A DNA stretch of 64,000 nt from Lachnospiraceae bacterium (GCA_024699325.1 JAILPS010000033.1:23288-87287); one strand, 5' to 3'. Counted from the stretch's first letter, positions 35,472 through 44,315 are shown. The notes: generated by a model not told the origin, from the sequence alone. Translations and numbers: made by a program.

Positions 35472-36833
35472 TCAGGCACTTGCCAATAGTCTTTTCCACG
35501 AAGGTGATAACAGATAATATGCTATCATGCAGAGCATTCCAAAACAAAATGATACAGGAAAGGCGTACATGACATTCCTTCCGTCCCACAGCCTTGCGAT
35601 GAGATAGGCGACGGGAATTCTCACAGCCCACAGCATGAGCAGGTTGATAATGGTGGTGAATTTGACCCTTCCCGTGCCGTTGATAATGCAGGATATGGCG
35701 TTAAACACGGCAAACATCCACTGACAGGACAGCATGATTAAAACATTTCGCCCCGCAAGCGCCAGAACGTCTGCCTCATCTGTAAACAGCCTGAGGATCG
35801 GCATTCTAACCATGATAAACAGAATTCCGAAGGATAAAGTGATGAGTCCCGAAGCCATGGGAATCCACACATAGCCCTCCTTAAGCCTGTCTATTCTGTT
35901 GGCGCCGTAGTTCTGGCCTGAATATGTGGTCGCAGCAGATGACATTCCGGTTATAGCCATATTTGCAAGTCCAGTCACTCTTCCGCCCACGGACCATCCG
36001 GCCATAAACACAGAGCCCTGCTCATTGATAAGAGTCTGCAATGCCACATGTCCGAAGGAGAACAGAGAATTGTTAAGTCCTATGGGAAGACCGATGGAGA
36101 GTATCTCCTTAAGTTCCTTGTTATCCACGCCGTTTGGCAATATGGGAAACATAAGCTCAGGGTATTTTTTCCTGATGTAAATAATGCTAATCATCCATGA
36201 GATGAACATCGCCGTTCCTGTCGCAATCGCAACACCCACAACTCCCATTCCAAACACAGCTGTGAGAAGTATATCAAGCCCGATATTGATAGCGCAGGCC
36301 GCCATCAAAAAATACAGCGATGCATTGCTATCTCCCAGTCCTCTTAGAATTCCGGCGTTCATGTTATAGCCGATATTTCCAACCGCCGAGCACAGCACAA
36401 TTCTTGTGTAAATAAGCGCGTATTCCCACACGTCATCAGGCACGCCCATAAGTTTTAATATCAGGGGAGCTATAAACCACCCCAGAATGCTTATAGGAAT
36501 TCCAAACATGTATACAAACGAAACCGCTGTGCGGCAGGCTCTTCGCATGCCCTCGTTATCGTTCGCCCCCGCATATTGTGATATGCGGATGCTAACTCCC
36601 GTTCCAATTCCAAGGAATATACACAGCAAAACCTCTATGGGCTGGGCGCTGGTTCCAACTGCAGCTATGGCAGTGTGATCGCAGTAATTGCCTATGACAA
36701 GCGTATCCACCGTTGTATACAGGTATTGCAATATATTGCCCGCAATGATTGGCAGGGCAAATATCATAATATTTCGCATAATAGGACCCTGGGTCATATC
36801 CACCTTCCCCCTGGTCCTTCCTCCTGTTTTCAT
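35472..36833 (-). CDS. MATE family efflux transporter
   Basis: A 453-residue, 12-helix exporter. MATE hallmarks are the opening MTQGPIMRNIMIFALPIIAG, LYTTVDTLVIGNYCDHTAIA (about 50-69) and the two-fold repeat GLPIGLNNSLFSFGHVALQT near 250. These pumps use Na+ or H+ gradients to export drugs or metabolites. It is transcribed away from an AraC-type regulator 124 nt upstream, which may control it. The AGGAGG lies unusually far (about 13 nt) from the ATG. Confidence 0.92.
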   Translation of the reverse strand: MKTGGRTRGKVDMTQGPIMRNIMIFALPIIAGNILQYLYTTVDTLVIGNYCDHTAIAAVGTSAQPIEVLLCIFLGIGTGVSIRISQYAGANDNEGMRRACRTAVSFVYMFGIPISILGWFIAPLILKLMGVPDDVWEYALIYTRIVLCSAVGNIGYNMNAGILRGLGDSNASLYFLMAACAINIGLDILLTAVFGMGVVGVAIATGTAMFISWMISIIYIRKKYPELMFPILPNGVDNKELKEILSIGLPIGLNNSLFSFGHVALQTLINEQGSVFMAGWSVGGRVTGLANMAITGMSSAATTYSGQNYGANRIDRLKEGYVWIPMASGLITLSFGILFIMVRMPILRLFTDEADVLALAGRNVLIMLSCQWMFAVFNAISCIINGTGRVKFTTIINLLMLWAVRIPVAYLIARLWDGRNVMYAFPVSFCFGMLCMIAYYLLSPSWKRLLASA

Positions 36834-36957
36834 CTGCTTATCAAGCCTCCTTTGTAGCCCCTATATTATGAATTATAAGTCACCATTCCTATAATTTCCT
36901 TTGCTATTATGTCGATTTTGTGTTAGAATCTTAGAAATTATGATATGAGGTGACGAT

Positions 36958-37803
36958 ATGCCCATAAATATGCCCAGGGAAACCCTGATAACCGTACAGA
37001 AACGTGATATGCCATATAATTTTCAAATGCCCCAGATGGAGATGGCCGAGGTCCACTACAGCATGGTCTATATTATCTCCGGGGACAGGCGCGTCATAAC
37101 GCCCTACGAGCAGTTTGACGCCCACGCAGGCGATATAACCTCCATGCCGCCGAAGCTCTATCACAGGACATTTTCATTGAGCAACCAGCCCTACTCCAGC
37201 TTTCTGATCAAGCTCTCCGAGGATTTTGCCAAAACATTTATCGCAGAGATGGGGGCGGAGCTGTGGACATATGTGTTTGAGCAGAAGCATTTTACGTTTG
37301 ATGCCGACACAAGCCACATTATCGAGGCCATATTGCAGGACATGTTTGAGATATATGAGAGCTCTTCGCCCCACAAAAACATGCTCCTTAAGGGCGCATT
37401 CTACCGCCTGGCGGTGCTCATGCGGGATAAGGATCAGTCCACGGACGTTTTACTCTTTAAGAGCATACTGTCAGGGGAAATCATGGAGGCCATGTACTAT
37501 ATCGAGCAGCACTACGACGAAAACATCCTGATTGGCGATGTCTCTGACATGATTGGTTTTAGCGGGGGACATTTTTCCAGGCTTTTCAGCTCCCAGGTCG
37601 GCATACCATTCTCCCGCTATCTTATAAATGTGCGCATCAGGCACGCTAAGGAGCTGTTAATCAACACAGATATGTCCATCTCAGACATCGCCCTTAGCAC
37701 AGGTTTTAACAGCGGCGATTATATGTCCGCCTGCTTTGGCAAATACGAGGGCATGACGCCAACCACTTTCAGACATATGAGCCGCCAGAATATGAAGGTA
37801 TAA
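36958..37803 (+). CDS. AraC family transcriptional regulator
   Basis: A 281-residue regulator: N-terminal cupin-like sensor domain (about 25-150; VHYSMVYIISGDRRVITPYE) and C-terminal double helix-turn-helix (about 185-275) with LIGDVSDMIGFSGGHFSRLF and the diagnostic second half MSISDIALSTGFNSGDYMSA. It is divergent from the MATE gene and followed by a terminator. The effector could be a sugar, given the sensor type; regulation of the MATE gene or itself is inferred from layout only. Confidence 0.9.
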   Translation: MPINMPRETLITVQKRDMPYNFQMPQMEMAEVHYSMVYIISGDRRVITPYEQFDAHAGDITSMPPKLYHRTFSLSNQPYSSFLIKLSEDFAKTFIAEMGAELWTYVFEQKHFTFDADTSHIIEAILQDMFEIYESSSPHKNMLLKGAFYRLAVLMRDKDQSTDVLLFKSILSGEIMEAMYYIEQHYDENILIGDVSDMIGFSGGHFSRLFSSQVGIPFSRYLINVRIRHAKELLINTDMSISDIALSTGFNSGDYMSACFGKYEGMTPTTFRHMSRQNMKV

Positions 37804-37808
37804 AACAA

Positions 37809-37841
37809 ACGGGCTGCCACACATGCCGTGTGACAGCCCGT
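37809..37841. terminator. Terminator between converging AraC and DUF5662 genes
   Basis: 14-bp stem (37809-37822 with 37828-37841, one G-U pair) 5 nt past the araC-type stop and 9 nt past the opposite gene's stop. Flanks are moderately T/A rich. Confidence 0.8.
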
Positions 37842-37850
37842 TAATTACAG

Positions 37851-38387
37851 TTATCTGGAATTCTTCAGAATCCTCTTCCTGATATAGTCAAATGTGTAAT
37901 CCTCGCCCTTCTCAGCCAACATCTCAAGCATCTTCTCAAGAAGTCTTGCAGTATCAGGGTTGATTATATAGTGGCTCCTGCTCTTAAGATAATACTCTAA
38001 GGCATCTGAGTCCGCGTAATCTGCTCCGTGGTAGGTTTTGCAGGCGGCCACGCGGTCACAAAACATCTCAACCACGTATTTTACAGGCATTCTCATGCCA
38101 ACCATCTGTCCGCCGGGAGTTCCGTCGTAGTCAATCCAATACTCCAGGTGATGCCTGTTTCTGCCCTTGTGGTGAAGCCAGGCTCTTGACACTCCCCTGT
38201 CCCTTCTCTCACCGTCGTTGGGACTCTTCTTGCCTGTGTAATATATGGCGCCAGGAATGAACTCCGTGGGGCTGTATTTACTCAGGTCGTGGGTGAGTCC
38301 CTGCCAGTAGAGACCACATTTAAAGCAGTGCTCCCTCACCAGATGTCTGTGGTGAGTGATCGTCTTAAAATGTAATATGGGGTGCAT
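37851..38387 (-). CDS. DUF5662 family protein
   Basis: A 178-residue soluble protein rich in His, Asp and Arg. Conserved-looking segments are HHRHLVREHCFKCGLYWQGL (about 12-31), THDLSKYSPTEF (32-43) and AWLHHKGRNRHHLEYW (about 69-84). The HD and HH..H patterns suggest a metal-binding hydrolase-like site, but no activity is known to me. It is the last gene of a five-gene operon, and its ATG overlaps the stop of the 35-residue gene (TAATG). Confidence 0.78.
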   Translation of the reverse strand: MHPILHFKTITHHRHLVREHCFKCGLYWQGLTHDLSKYSPTEFIPGAIYYTGKKSPNDGERRDRGVSRAWLHHKGRNRHHLEYWIDYDGTPGGQMVGMRMPVKYVVEMFCDRVAACKTYHGADYADSDALEYYLKSRSHYIINPDTARLLEKMLEMLAEKGEDYTFDYIRKRILKNSR

Positions 38388-38494
38388 TACTTCTTCTTTC
38401 CGCCTTCCTGCTTGCGCTTAAGTGCTGCCAGCTGCTGCTGTAACTGCTTCTTCTTTGCGTCATCCTTGCTCTTCTTAGGTCCTAATTTGCTCAT
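38387..38494 (-). CDS. 35-residue basic microprotein
   Basis: A short reading frame with its own ribosome site (GGAGAACAGAT before the ATG). The product starts MSKLGPKKSKDDAKKKQLQQ, continues QLAALKRKQEGGKKK and then stops. It is strongly basic (Lys-rich) with a Gln/Leu heptad-like centre that could form a short helix. It starts 11 nt after the nucleotidase/kinase fusion gene and its stop overlaps the next start (TAATG), so it sits inside a tight operon, which supports it being real. It may bind RNA or a neighbour's product; no known family recognised. Confidence 0.75.
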   Translation of the reverse strand: MSKLGPKKSKDDAKKKQLQQQLAALKRKQEGGKKK

Positions 38495-38505
38495 ATCTGT
38501 TCTCC

Positions 38506-39621
38506 TTATATATGTTTTAAATATTCAACCAACTCATCGGCCGCTAAGTCCGAATCGTCGTTAATAATGCTGAGTTCACACAGGTTTCTGTTCTTCTGCT
38601 CTGCGCTTAACCACCTGAGCCTGTTCTTAAGCTCGCTTCCCTCATGCTTGGCCAGAATATCGTCAAGCACCGCGTCGTAGTCTCTGTCCACATAGACGCT
38701 CAGGCACTGGTCGCCGTATATTCTCTTAAGAGCAACCGCGCCGCACACATCTACCACGGTCACCGCGTTGTTGCCGCTCTTTAACAGATTCTCAACACCG
38801 TCCTTAGGTATACCATAATAGTTGCCGGCATAGCAAGTGGTTTCTATAAAAACTCCCTCGCCCATGTACTTCTTAAACTGCTCATCGCTCACATGGCGAT
38901 AGCCCGCCACCTCGTCCGCCTTCTCCGCGGAGGTTGTATAGCTTGGCACGCGCTCGAAGCCGCGCGCAATAAGTCTTCCGCACAGCTTCCCCTTGTTAGA
39001 GCCCGCAGGCCCAACCAAAGCCACAACGCAGGGCGTAATCTTGGCCGCATCGCTTAAGCTGTCCGCCATGTCCAGAAACATGAGATAGTCGTCATAATTC
39101 ATGACGCTCATGATGCCTGAGAGGTTTTCATTCCAAGGTCTTCTCATGACCACGGGGTGCTTGACCGCACCGCTCTCAAACTGCGCCAGAATATGTCCGG
39201 GCGCATCGTCTAAGCTAAAGTCTGCGATAAACCTCTCCTTGACCGAGCCGTAGAAAACATTGGACTTGGGCACGAAGGGGAAGAACTTCTTAAGCTGTTT
39301 TGCGCGGTATGCGACTATGTGATCCGGCACTGCAGTTAGGAAGTAAATGTCGTATTTTAACGCCAGCGTCTTCACAAACTCCACAGCCCCCTTATAGGGC
39401 TTCTGCCTCTCATACAACTCCTGCTTATCGTAATAAGCTAACAGGCCGTCACTTCTAGTCCCCGTGACGCCGTATCCTCTCACATCCTCTATGGTCATGG
39501 GCGTCTCGTCCGGGTGGTCTGCGTTATACATTTCGCAGGCTATCTCCGTGCACTCCAGGAGCACGCCGTCCACATCCAACAGCACCGCCTTCTTGGGGCG
39601 GTTTATAGTAATAAGACTCAT
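38506..39621 (-). CDS. Fusion: HAD nucleotidase-like domain plus guanylate-kinase-like domain
   Basis: A 371-residue two-domain protein. Residues 1-185 resemble a HAD 5'-nucleotidase of the NT5C type: LLDVDGVLLE (Asp16, Asp18), FLTAVPD (about 94-100) and ADFSLDDAPGH. Residues 195-371 resemble guanylate kinase: loop GPAGSNKGKL (204-213), SYTTS (227-231) and YAGNYYGIPKDGVENLL (264-280), the GMP-binding and lid region. The nucleotide loop differs from the classical GxxGxGKS/T, having GSNKGK. One part would remove and the other add a phosphate, so the pair may act on a modified or damaged nucleotide; this is inference. Second-last structural genes of the operon follow after 11 nt. Confidence 0.7.
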   Translation of the reverse strand: MSLITINRPKKAVLLDVDGVLLECTEIACEMYNADHPDETPMTIEDVRGYGVTGTRSDGLLAYYDKQELYERQKPYKGAVEFVKTLALKYDIYFLTAVPDHIVAYRAKQLKKFFPFVPKSNVFYGSVKERFIADFSLDDAPGHILAQFESGAVKHPVVMRRPWNENLSGIMSVMNYDDYLMFLDMADSLSDAAKITPCVVALVGPAGSNKGKLCGRLIARGFERVPSYTTSAEKADEVAGYRHVSDEQFKKYMGEGVFIETTCYAGNYYGIPKDGVENLLKSGNNAVTVVDVCGAVALKRIYGDQCLSVYVDRDYDAVLDDILAKHEGSELKNRLRWLSAEQKNRNLCELSIINDDSDLAADELVEYLKHI

Positions 39622-39630
39622 AATAATTCC

Positions 39631-40731
39631 CTACTGTCCACTGATAATACTCTTGCATTCGTCGATAAACTTCTGAAGAAGCTGCTCGGGCTGCTCAAGC
39701 TTAACGTTATTCATATCGTCAAACTTAACTATGTACTCCGTCTTATAGGAGCCCTGGTTGACCTCTACGGAGAACCTGGTCAGGTAATCACCCTTAACCG
39801 TAAACTCAAGCTCTAAGTCAATATCCTTACCCTTAAGGTCCTCAACCTTACACTCCACATAAGTTTTAAGTCTCTGATACGAATCGCCGTCTATATACTT
39901 CTTCGCGGTATCAAGGAATATCTCCGCGACGCCCCCGTCGGGCTTTAAGATGTATTTGATACCGTCGTTTTTCTGCTCTCTCTCGATGTTCAGATCTGTC
40001 TCAACAGCATTTTTAGTGGATAACGCCCTTAGAAATGCTGTGAAGAAAGCCGCATAGTTTTTGGATGACATCTCTACAAATGTTGTGTCATAATCGTCCT
40101 TAAGCAATGCGTTTGCCACGTCAAACAGGTTGCCGCCGTCGCGAAGATCCGCATATATGTCATAGGCGTAGGTCCTAAAGCTGGTCTCAGAACTCTTAAG
40201 AGCTCCGTCAAACGAGAAGTGCGTTGCCTCCCCGCCTTCATCCCCCGGCTTCACAATATACATTCCGTCTGCGTCAAATGCATAGACCACACATCCGCTT
40301 CCTGGCGCCTGGTCATATAACTCCAGTCTGGTAGACGTGTTAATCGCCTTATACTGTGCCTTAGTTACAGTGCTTCCTGATGACTGATCATCCCTCACCT
40401 CGTATTTAACCGTGGCGCTTGAGGCCTTCAGGGTGTTTTGCATGGCAGCGATAATCTTCTCCATATCGCTTAGTGAATTCACGCGGTAAACATTAAAATA
40501 CCATATGATTCCAAGCACCAAGAAAGCTGCCGCAATGGCAATTCCAAGGATTAAATGCTGGTTGATTTTAACAGGCTTTTTAAGCTCCTGCTCGTCCTCC
40601 TTCTGCTCCTCGGCGGCGGTGTCAGCGGCATACCTGTCATAGCTAATCTTATCGAGCGGCTTACCACATTTAACACAGTACTCAAGCTGAGTGTCGTCAT
40701 CGTATCCTGCTCCGCAATATTTACAATACAT
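39631..40731 (-). CDS. Zinc-ribbon membrane-anchored protein of unknown function
   Basis: A 366-residue protein: N-terminal zinc ribbon (YCKYCGAG and YCVKCGKPL, four Cys in the first 25 residues), charged linker, one membrane helix (about 60-80, LILGIAIAAAFLVLGIIWYF) and an extracytoplasmic domain of about 280 residues with alternating strands (AQYKAINTSTRLELYDQAPG). The outer part resembles lipoprotein-like beta-rich folds of unknown family. Start at 40731: AGGAGG TGCCC ATG; the earlier GTG sits inside that site. It lies 9 nt after the 63-residue gene and 9 nt before the fusion gene. Confidence 0.75.
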   Translation of the reverse strand: MYCKYCGAGYDDDTQLEYCVKCGKPLDKISYDRYAADTAAEEQKEDEQELKKPVKINQHLILGIAIAAAFLVLGIIWYFNVYRVNSLSDMEKIIAAMQNTLKASSATVKYEVRDDQSSGSTVTKAQYKAINTSTRLELYDQAPGSGCVVYAFDADGMYIVKPGDEGGEATHFSFDGALKSSETSFRTYAYDIYADLRDGGNLFDVANALLKDDYDTTFVEMSSKNYAAFFTAFLRALSTKNAVETDLNIEREQKNDGIKYILKPDGGVAEIFLDTAKKYIDGDSYQRLKTYVECKVEDLKGKDIDLELEFTVKGDYLTRFSVEVNQGSYKTEYIVKFDDMNNVKLEQPEQLLQKFIDECKSIISGQ

Positions 40732-40740
40732 GGGCACCTC

Positions 40741-40932
40741 CTAGATTAAACTGTCCGGTCTGTCCTCAGCCGTGTTAAAATTATACTTTCTTCTGTGGTC
40801 GACAACTATGTCAAACACAGCCTGATGATCCTGCATAATCAGCGCTGCCTCCCACTCCTCGATCTGTATCAGCTCGTTGTCAAACTGAATGTAGTACACT
40901 CCCTCAATTCTTTTAAGTGATAATTTATCCAT
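40741..40932 (-). CDS. 63-residue hypothetical protein
   Basis: Begins MDKLSLKRIEGVYYIQFDNE and is acidic overall, with one predicted beta hairpin and a helix; no signal peptide or Cys. Start at 40932 has GGAGGGG upstream. It is the first gene of the five-gene operon. I do not recognise the family. Confidence 0.65.
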   Translation of the reverse strand: MDKLSLKRIEGVYYIQFDNELIQIEEWEAALIMQDHQAVFDIVVDHRRKYNFNTAEDRPDSLI

Positions 40933-41048
40933 AGTAATCCCCTCCAATAACTATCTATATTATAATTCTCAATATATAATTTGTCCACAGTAAGAATTAA
41001 TTAGAGGGGAAATGTTTGAAGACCACTGCCAGTTTTCCCTACATGTAA

Positions 41049-41079
41049 AGAGACCCCCGGGCGTGAACCGGAGGTCTCT
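41049..41079 (-). terminator. Hairpin at end of galactan operon
   Basis: 12-bp stem AGAGACCCCCGG/CCGGAGGTCTCT (one G-U) 28 nt past the cytoplasmic galactanase stop. It lacks a good T run (TTACATG follows on the minus strand), so it may be a processing or stabilising hairpin. Confidence 0.6.
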
Positions 41080-41107
41080 TCGGAGAGAAATAAATATATG
41101 AAATTAG

Positions 41108-42217
41108 TCAGATTGCTTTGATAACCTTAAGTGCGGGAAGCGCATTGCCCTCGTAGTCAAACAGCGCCTGGTTGGCCCACTCGTTGCCGCCCGGACCCGC
41201 CTCGTGGGTGTATTCAAGAGCCGCCTCGCTTGCCCAGCCAACATTTGGCACGGGAAGCCATGCGGGCTCCCAGTAGAAAAAGCCCAGTCCCCTGTCATGC
41301 GGAACCTGCTTAATCACATCACCAAAATCCTTCATAAACTGGCACTGCCCCTCCTTCGTCATGGGGTGCTCAATCTTGTCAATAAGCTCTTTTCGCGTAG
41401 CGTAGCCCTTGCGCTCATCACTTGCAAGACCTTCATAAAGGCCGTAATCCTCCATGGTAAATCCCATGGACACCTCAGCCACCACCAGATCCTTGCCGTA
41501 GCGCTTCGCAATGTCGTTCATATTGTTCTTAAGAGCCTCCAGGCTGCCATGCCAGAAGGGATAATAGCTAAGTCCTATTATGTCAAAATCACTTCCGCGC
41601 TTCGTGTAGTTGTCAAACCACTCGCGGTAGAGCTCGTTTTTGCCGCCGTTATCCAGGTGAATCATGAGAGGAATGCTCTTGTCAATCGCTCTCACGGCAT
41701 CTATTCCGGAGCTCACAAACTTCGCAATATTGTCATATTCAGGCACCTTGCCATAGGGCCAGAGAAGGCCGTTTGACAGCTCGTTGCCAATCTGTATCAT
41801 CGTAGGCTTTAGTCCAAGGGCAATCAGGTCTGAAACCGTCTTAAATGTGTAATCGTACACATTTTTCGTAAGGCTCTCCACAGTTGCATTTTCAGCCCAG
41901 GCCTTGGGCATAAACTGTTTGCCTGGGTCTGCCCAGAAGTCGCTGTAGTGAAAGTCTAAGAGGAACCCAAGCCCCGCGTCCACAACTCTTCTGCCAAGCT
42001 TAACTAACATGTCAAAATCGTTGGTTCCTGCGCTGTATGGACGTCCGTCCGGCGCATATGGATCATTCCACAGGCGCAGACGAACATAGTTAAAACCGTA
42101 TTTTTTAAGGATTTCAATGCAGTCACCCTCTACACCCTCGTCATAGAATTTGCCGCCGTTTTGCTCGACCTCTATGAGGGTTGACAGGTCTGCACCCTTA
42201 ATCTTAATAATTCCCAT
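41108..42217 (-). CDS. Cytoplasmic endo-beta-1,4-galactanase, GH53
   Basis: A 369-residue GH53 enzyme without signal peptide. GH53 enzymes hydrolyse beta-1,4-galactan. The family opening is KGADLSTLIEVEQNGGKFYD; VRLRLWNDPYAPDG and LLDFHYSDFWADPGKQFMPK are diagnostic. The acid/base Glu is in MIQIGNELSNGLLW and the nucleophile in LVVAEVSMGF. A secreted paralogue lies at 49516. Being inside the cell and at the end of the transporter operon, it should shorten imported galacto-oligosaccharides. Starts 14 nt after the zinc-ribbon gene. Confidence 0.93.
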   Translation of the reverse strand: MGIIKIKGADLSTLIEVEQNGGKFYDEGVEGDCIEILKKYGFNYVRLRLWNDPYAPDGRPYSAGTNDFDMLVKLGRRVVDAGLGFLLDFHYSDFWADPGKQFMPKAWAENATVESLTKNVYDYTFKTVSDLIALGLKPTMIQIGNELSNGLLWPYGKVPEYDNIAKFVSSGIDAVRAIDKSIPLMIHLDNGGKNELYREWFDNYTKRGSDFDIIGLSYYPFWHGSLEALKNNMNDIAKRYGKDLVVAEVSMGFTMEDYGLYEGLASDERKGYATRKELIDKIEHPMTKEGQCQFMKDFGDVIKQVPHDRGLGFFYWEPAWLPVPNVGWASEAALEYTHEAGPGGNEWANQALFDYEGNALPALKVIKAI

Positions 42218-42231
42218 GATAACCTCAATAA

Positions 42232-42483
42232 TTATTTTTCAACTGCAGGATCGTTAGTCCACTCCATGTCCTCAAGACCGAAATCAAACCTCTTAAGCAT
42301 GGCGCCATAGCGGAATCTTACCATCTCGTTCTTCTCGAGAACATCCTTCTCACTGCCTCTGTACTGACAGCGGATGCAGCAGAATTCCTTCTTCTCCTTG
42401 TCATAGAACATATCTATGTCCAGATCCCTCATGAAGCATGATGGACATCTGTAATTTAATTTGCCTTTTCCAAGCTGAGCCAT
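42232..42483 (-). CDS. 83-residue zinc-ribbon protein
   Basis: A small soluble protein with YRCPSCFMRDLDI and FCCIRCQYRG, giving a four-Cys zinc ribbon (about 12-42), then a charged helical tail. It overlaps the 3' end of the 619-residue gene by 28 nt, and its GAGG site lies inside that gene, so translation is coupled. Role unknown; its place inside a sugar operon is unusual. Confidence 0.78.
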   Translation of the reverse strand: MAQLGKGKLNYRCPSCFMRDLDIDMFYDKEKKEFCCIRCQYRGSEKDVLEKNEMVRFRYGAMLKRFDFGLEDMEWTNDPAVEK

Positions 42484-44315
42484 GTAGCAAATACCTCGCT
42501 TTCCTTTAATGTGGTCGTGTAACCGAGAGTGAACATAGGTGAAAATGCATAGCCTTCCTTGATATAACCTGTAAATGCTTTGCCTTCCTCTGCCTCCACG
42601 GACAATGAAACCTTGGTCTCAATCGGAGGAACCACTGCATAGACGCTTGTAGCATTGTCCAGACTGTCCTCGCGACACTTGTATGCATAGTCGATGGTTC
42701 TTGTGTCAGACCCTGATACAGTAAGCTTAACGCTTGTCATATCCTCAGAATACTCTGTTGTGCCGTAGCATGCAACCATGTATTCGTTGAGAGTAACCTC
42801 TGCGTTCTTATCGCTCATGTTCAGAACGCGGCGCTCATGCTTGATGCGGCCTGTTCCCTCCTCGAAGTAAACCTTGGTCTGGATGGTGCAGGTCAAGTCG
42901 GCAAACTCTATATCTGTCGCGTCAAGAGTCAGGATTCTATTCTTCTTACCGTCAATCATCTCCTCAGAGAAGTGGGCCTTCGTTCTGCACAGCGCAAGGT
43001 CAACCTCCTCGCCGTTGTGGATAACCTTCGCTGAGCGGATGGTTCCCTCTCCTGCGTAGTGCGTGAAGTAACCTGCTCTGTACTTCTCCTGAATAAGGAA
43101 CGGATATGAGGCATCCTGAACGTGAGGTGTGCCGATGCCCACCTTCCAGTCAAGCTTGGCTGCATATGGTCGAAGGTCAACGATAGCGCCGCCCTGGTCC
43201 ATATTTACACATGCTCTTAAGAACGGATCTGTGTACCAGAAGAGCTCCTTGTCTGAGCCGTAGAGAATGTCATCCCAGAGAGCACACTCAGGCTCTGTGT
43301 AAGACTTCTTCTCCCTGTAATAGTCGGCAAACTCAGCCATGGTCATGTCTATGAGCTTGCCCTCCTTCTTGAGCTTGCCGTAGTAAGCCATGCCGTCCTC
43401 GTAAGACTTTAAGAGAAGCTCATAAGGCGCCTCCCAGCGTCCCATCTTGTTCATCCAGCCCGGTCCTACAAACATCATATTGTATGAATAACCGTTGTTG
43501 AATCTTGCAAGATTTCTGTACTGGTCGATAAGGTTGTATAAATATGGATACTCCCATGTCTTGCTGTCATAGATCATTCCGCGAAGCACATTCTGTGGAT
43601 GTGTTCCGAAGTTGGAGCCGTTGCCGTCGTAGCAGGCAATCAGGTCTCTTGAGAGATGTGGGATGGCCACGATACCGCTGTCCTCAGCCTCGTTGGCTGC
43701 AGGGGCATGTGTGTTCTGCTTAGAAGGTATCCACGGTGCCCATGGGCCGCCGTCAAACAGCGTGTACCATGAATTGTTACATGTGTGGTATGCCTTCGGA
43801 CCTTCCTCCCAGCACGTTGCGACCGCACATTTCACGCTTGGATACTCCTGCTTGATGAAGTTTGTCAGGTCTGCGTCCATGTAATATGAGCCTGTTGACT
43901 CCGGATAGAAGCCAAACCTCTCATAGAACTTCTCGAATACATCCCTTACAATCTCCTTCTTGTCCTCCATGGAGAACATCCAGATGCAGAAATCCTTCGT
44001 CTTATACTTCTCTCTAAACTCCTTGCAGGGCAGTCCCAAAAGTGTGAGGGCGATCTCGTCACCGTACTGCTCGTGGTGCGCCTTTGCAAGCTCAACAGCC
44101 TCATCGTTAAAAAGTGAGGCGTATGTCATCTGAATAGTAGTCTTGATGCCGTTCTTGTGGGCGATGGACTGCTGTGTTTTGAAAATGTCTAACGACTCGG
44201 TGAGCAGAGCTTTTCTGCTAATGTTCTCCTCCTTGCCGTGTCCGGTAACCTTCTCGGCGTACTCCGGAACCATCTCAGGACGATGGATAACATTTACAAC
44301 AAATTGATTTTTCAT
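42456..44315 (-). CDS. 619-residue protein of unknown family in the galactan operon
   Basis: A soluble protein without signal peptide, in two parts. Residues 1-340 look like a TIM-barrel or deacetylase-like alpha/beta fold: VNVIHRPEMVPEYAEK at the start, GSYYMDADLTNF (142-153, two Asp), NNSWYTLFDGGPWAPWIPS (180-198), VAIPHLSRDLIACYDGNGSN (216-235) and MMFVGPGWMNKMGRW (280-294). Residues 360-619 are beta-rich, like a sandwich domain. The layout recalls retaining glycosidases with barrel plus sandwich (GH57 or GH38 style), but I cannot assign a family. It follows the sugar permease genes and precedes a GH53 gene, where B. subtilis has the GH42 beta-galactosidase ganA. It may be a galacto-oligosaccharide-processing enzyme. 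Confidence 0.7.
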   Translation of the reverse strand: MKNQFVVNVIHRPEMVPEYAEKVTGHGKEENISRKALLTESLDIFKTQQSIAHKNGIKTTIQMTYASLFNDEAVELAKAHHEQYGDEIALTLLGLPCKEFREKYKTKDFCIWMFSMEDKKEIVRDVFEKFYERFGFYPESTGSYYMDADLTNFIKQEYPSVKCAVATCWEEGPKAYHTCNNSWYTLFDGGPWAPWIPSKQNTHAPAANEAEDSGIVAIPHLSRDLIACYDGNGSNFGTHPQNVLRGMIYDSKTWEYPYLYNLIDQYRNLARFNNGYSYNMMFVGPGWMNKMGRWEAPYELLLKSYEDGMAYYGKLKKEGKLIDMTMAEFADYYREKKSYTEPECALWDDILYGSDKELFWYTDPFLRACVNMDQGGAIVDLRPYAAKLDWKVGIGTPHVQDASYPFLIQEKYRAGYFTHYAGEGTIRSAKVIHNGEEVDLALCRTKAHFSEEMIDGKKNRILTLDATDIEFADLTCTIQTKVYFEEGTGRIKHERRVLNMSDKNAEVTLNEYMVACYGTTEYSEDMTSVKLTVSGSDTRTIDYAYKCREDSLDNATSVYAVVPPIETKVSLSVEAEEGKAFTGYIKEGYAFSPMFTLGYTTTLKESEVFATWLSLEKAN

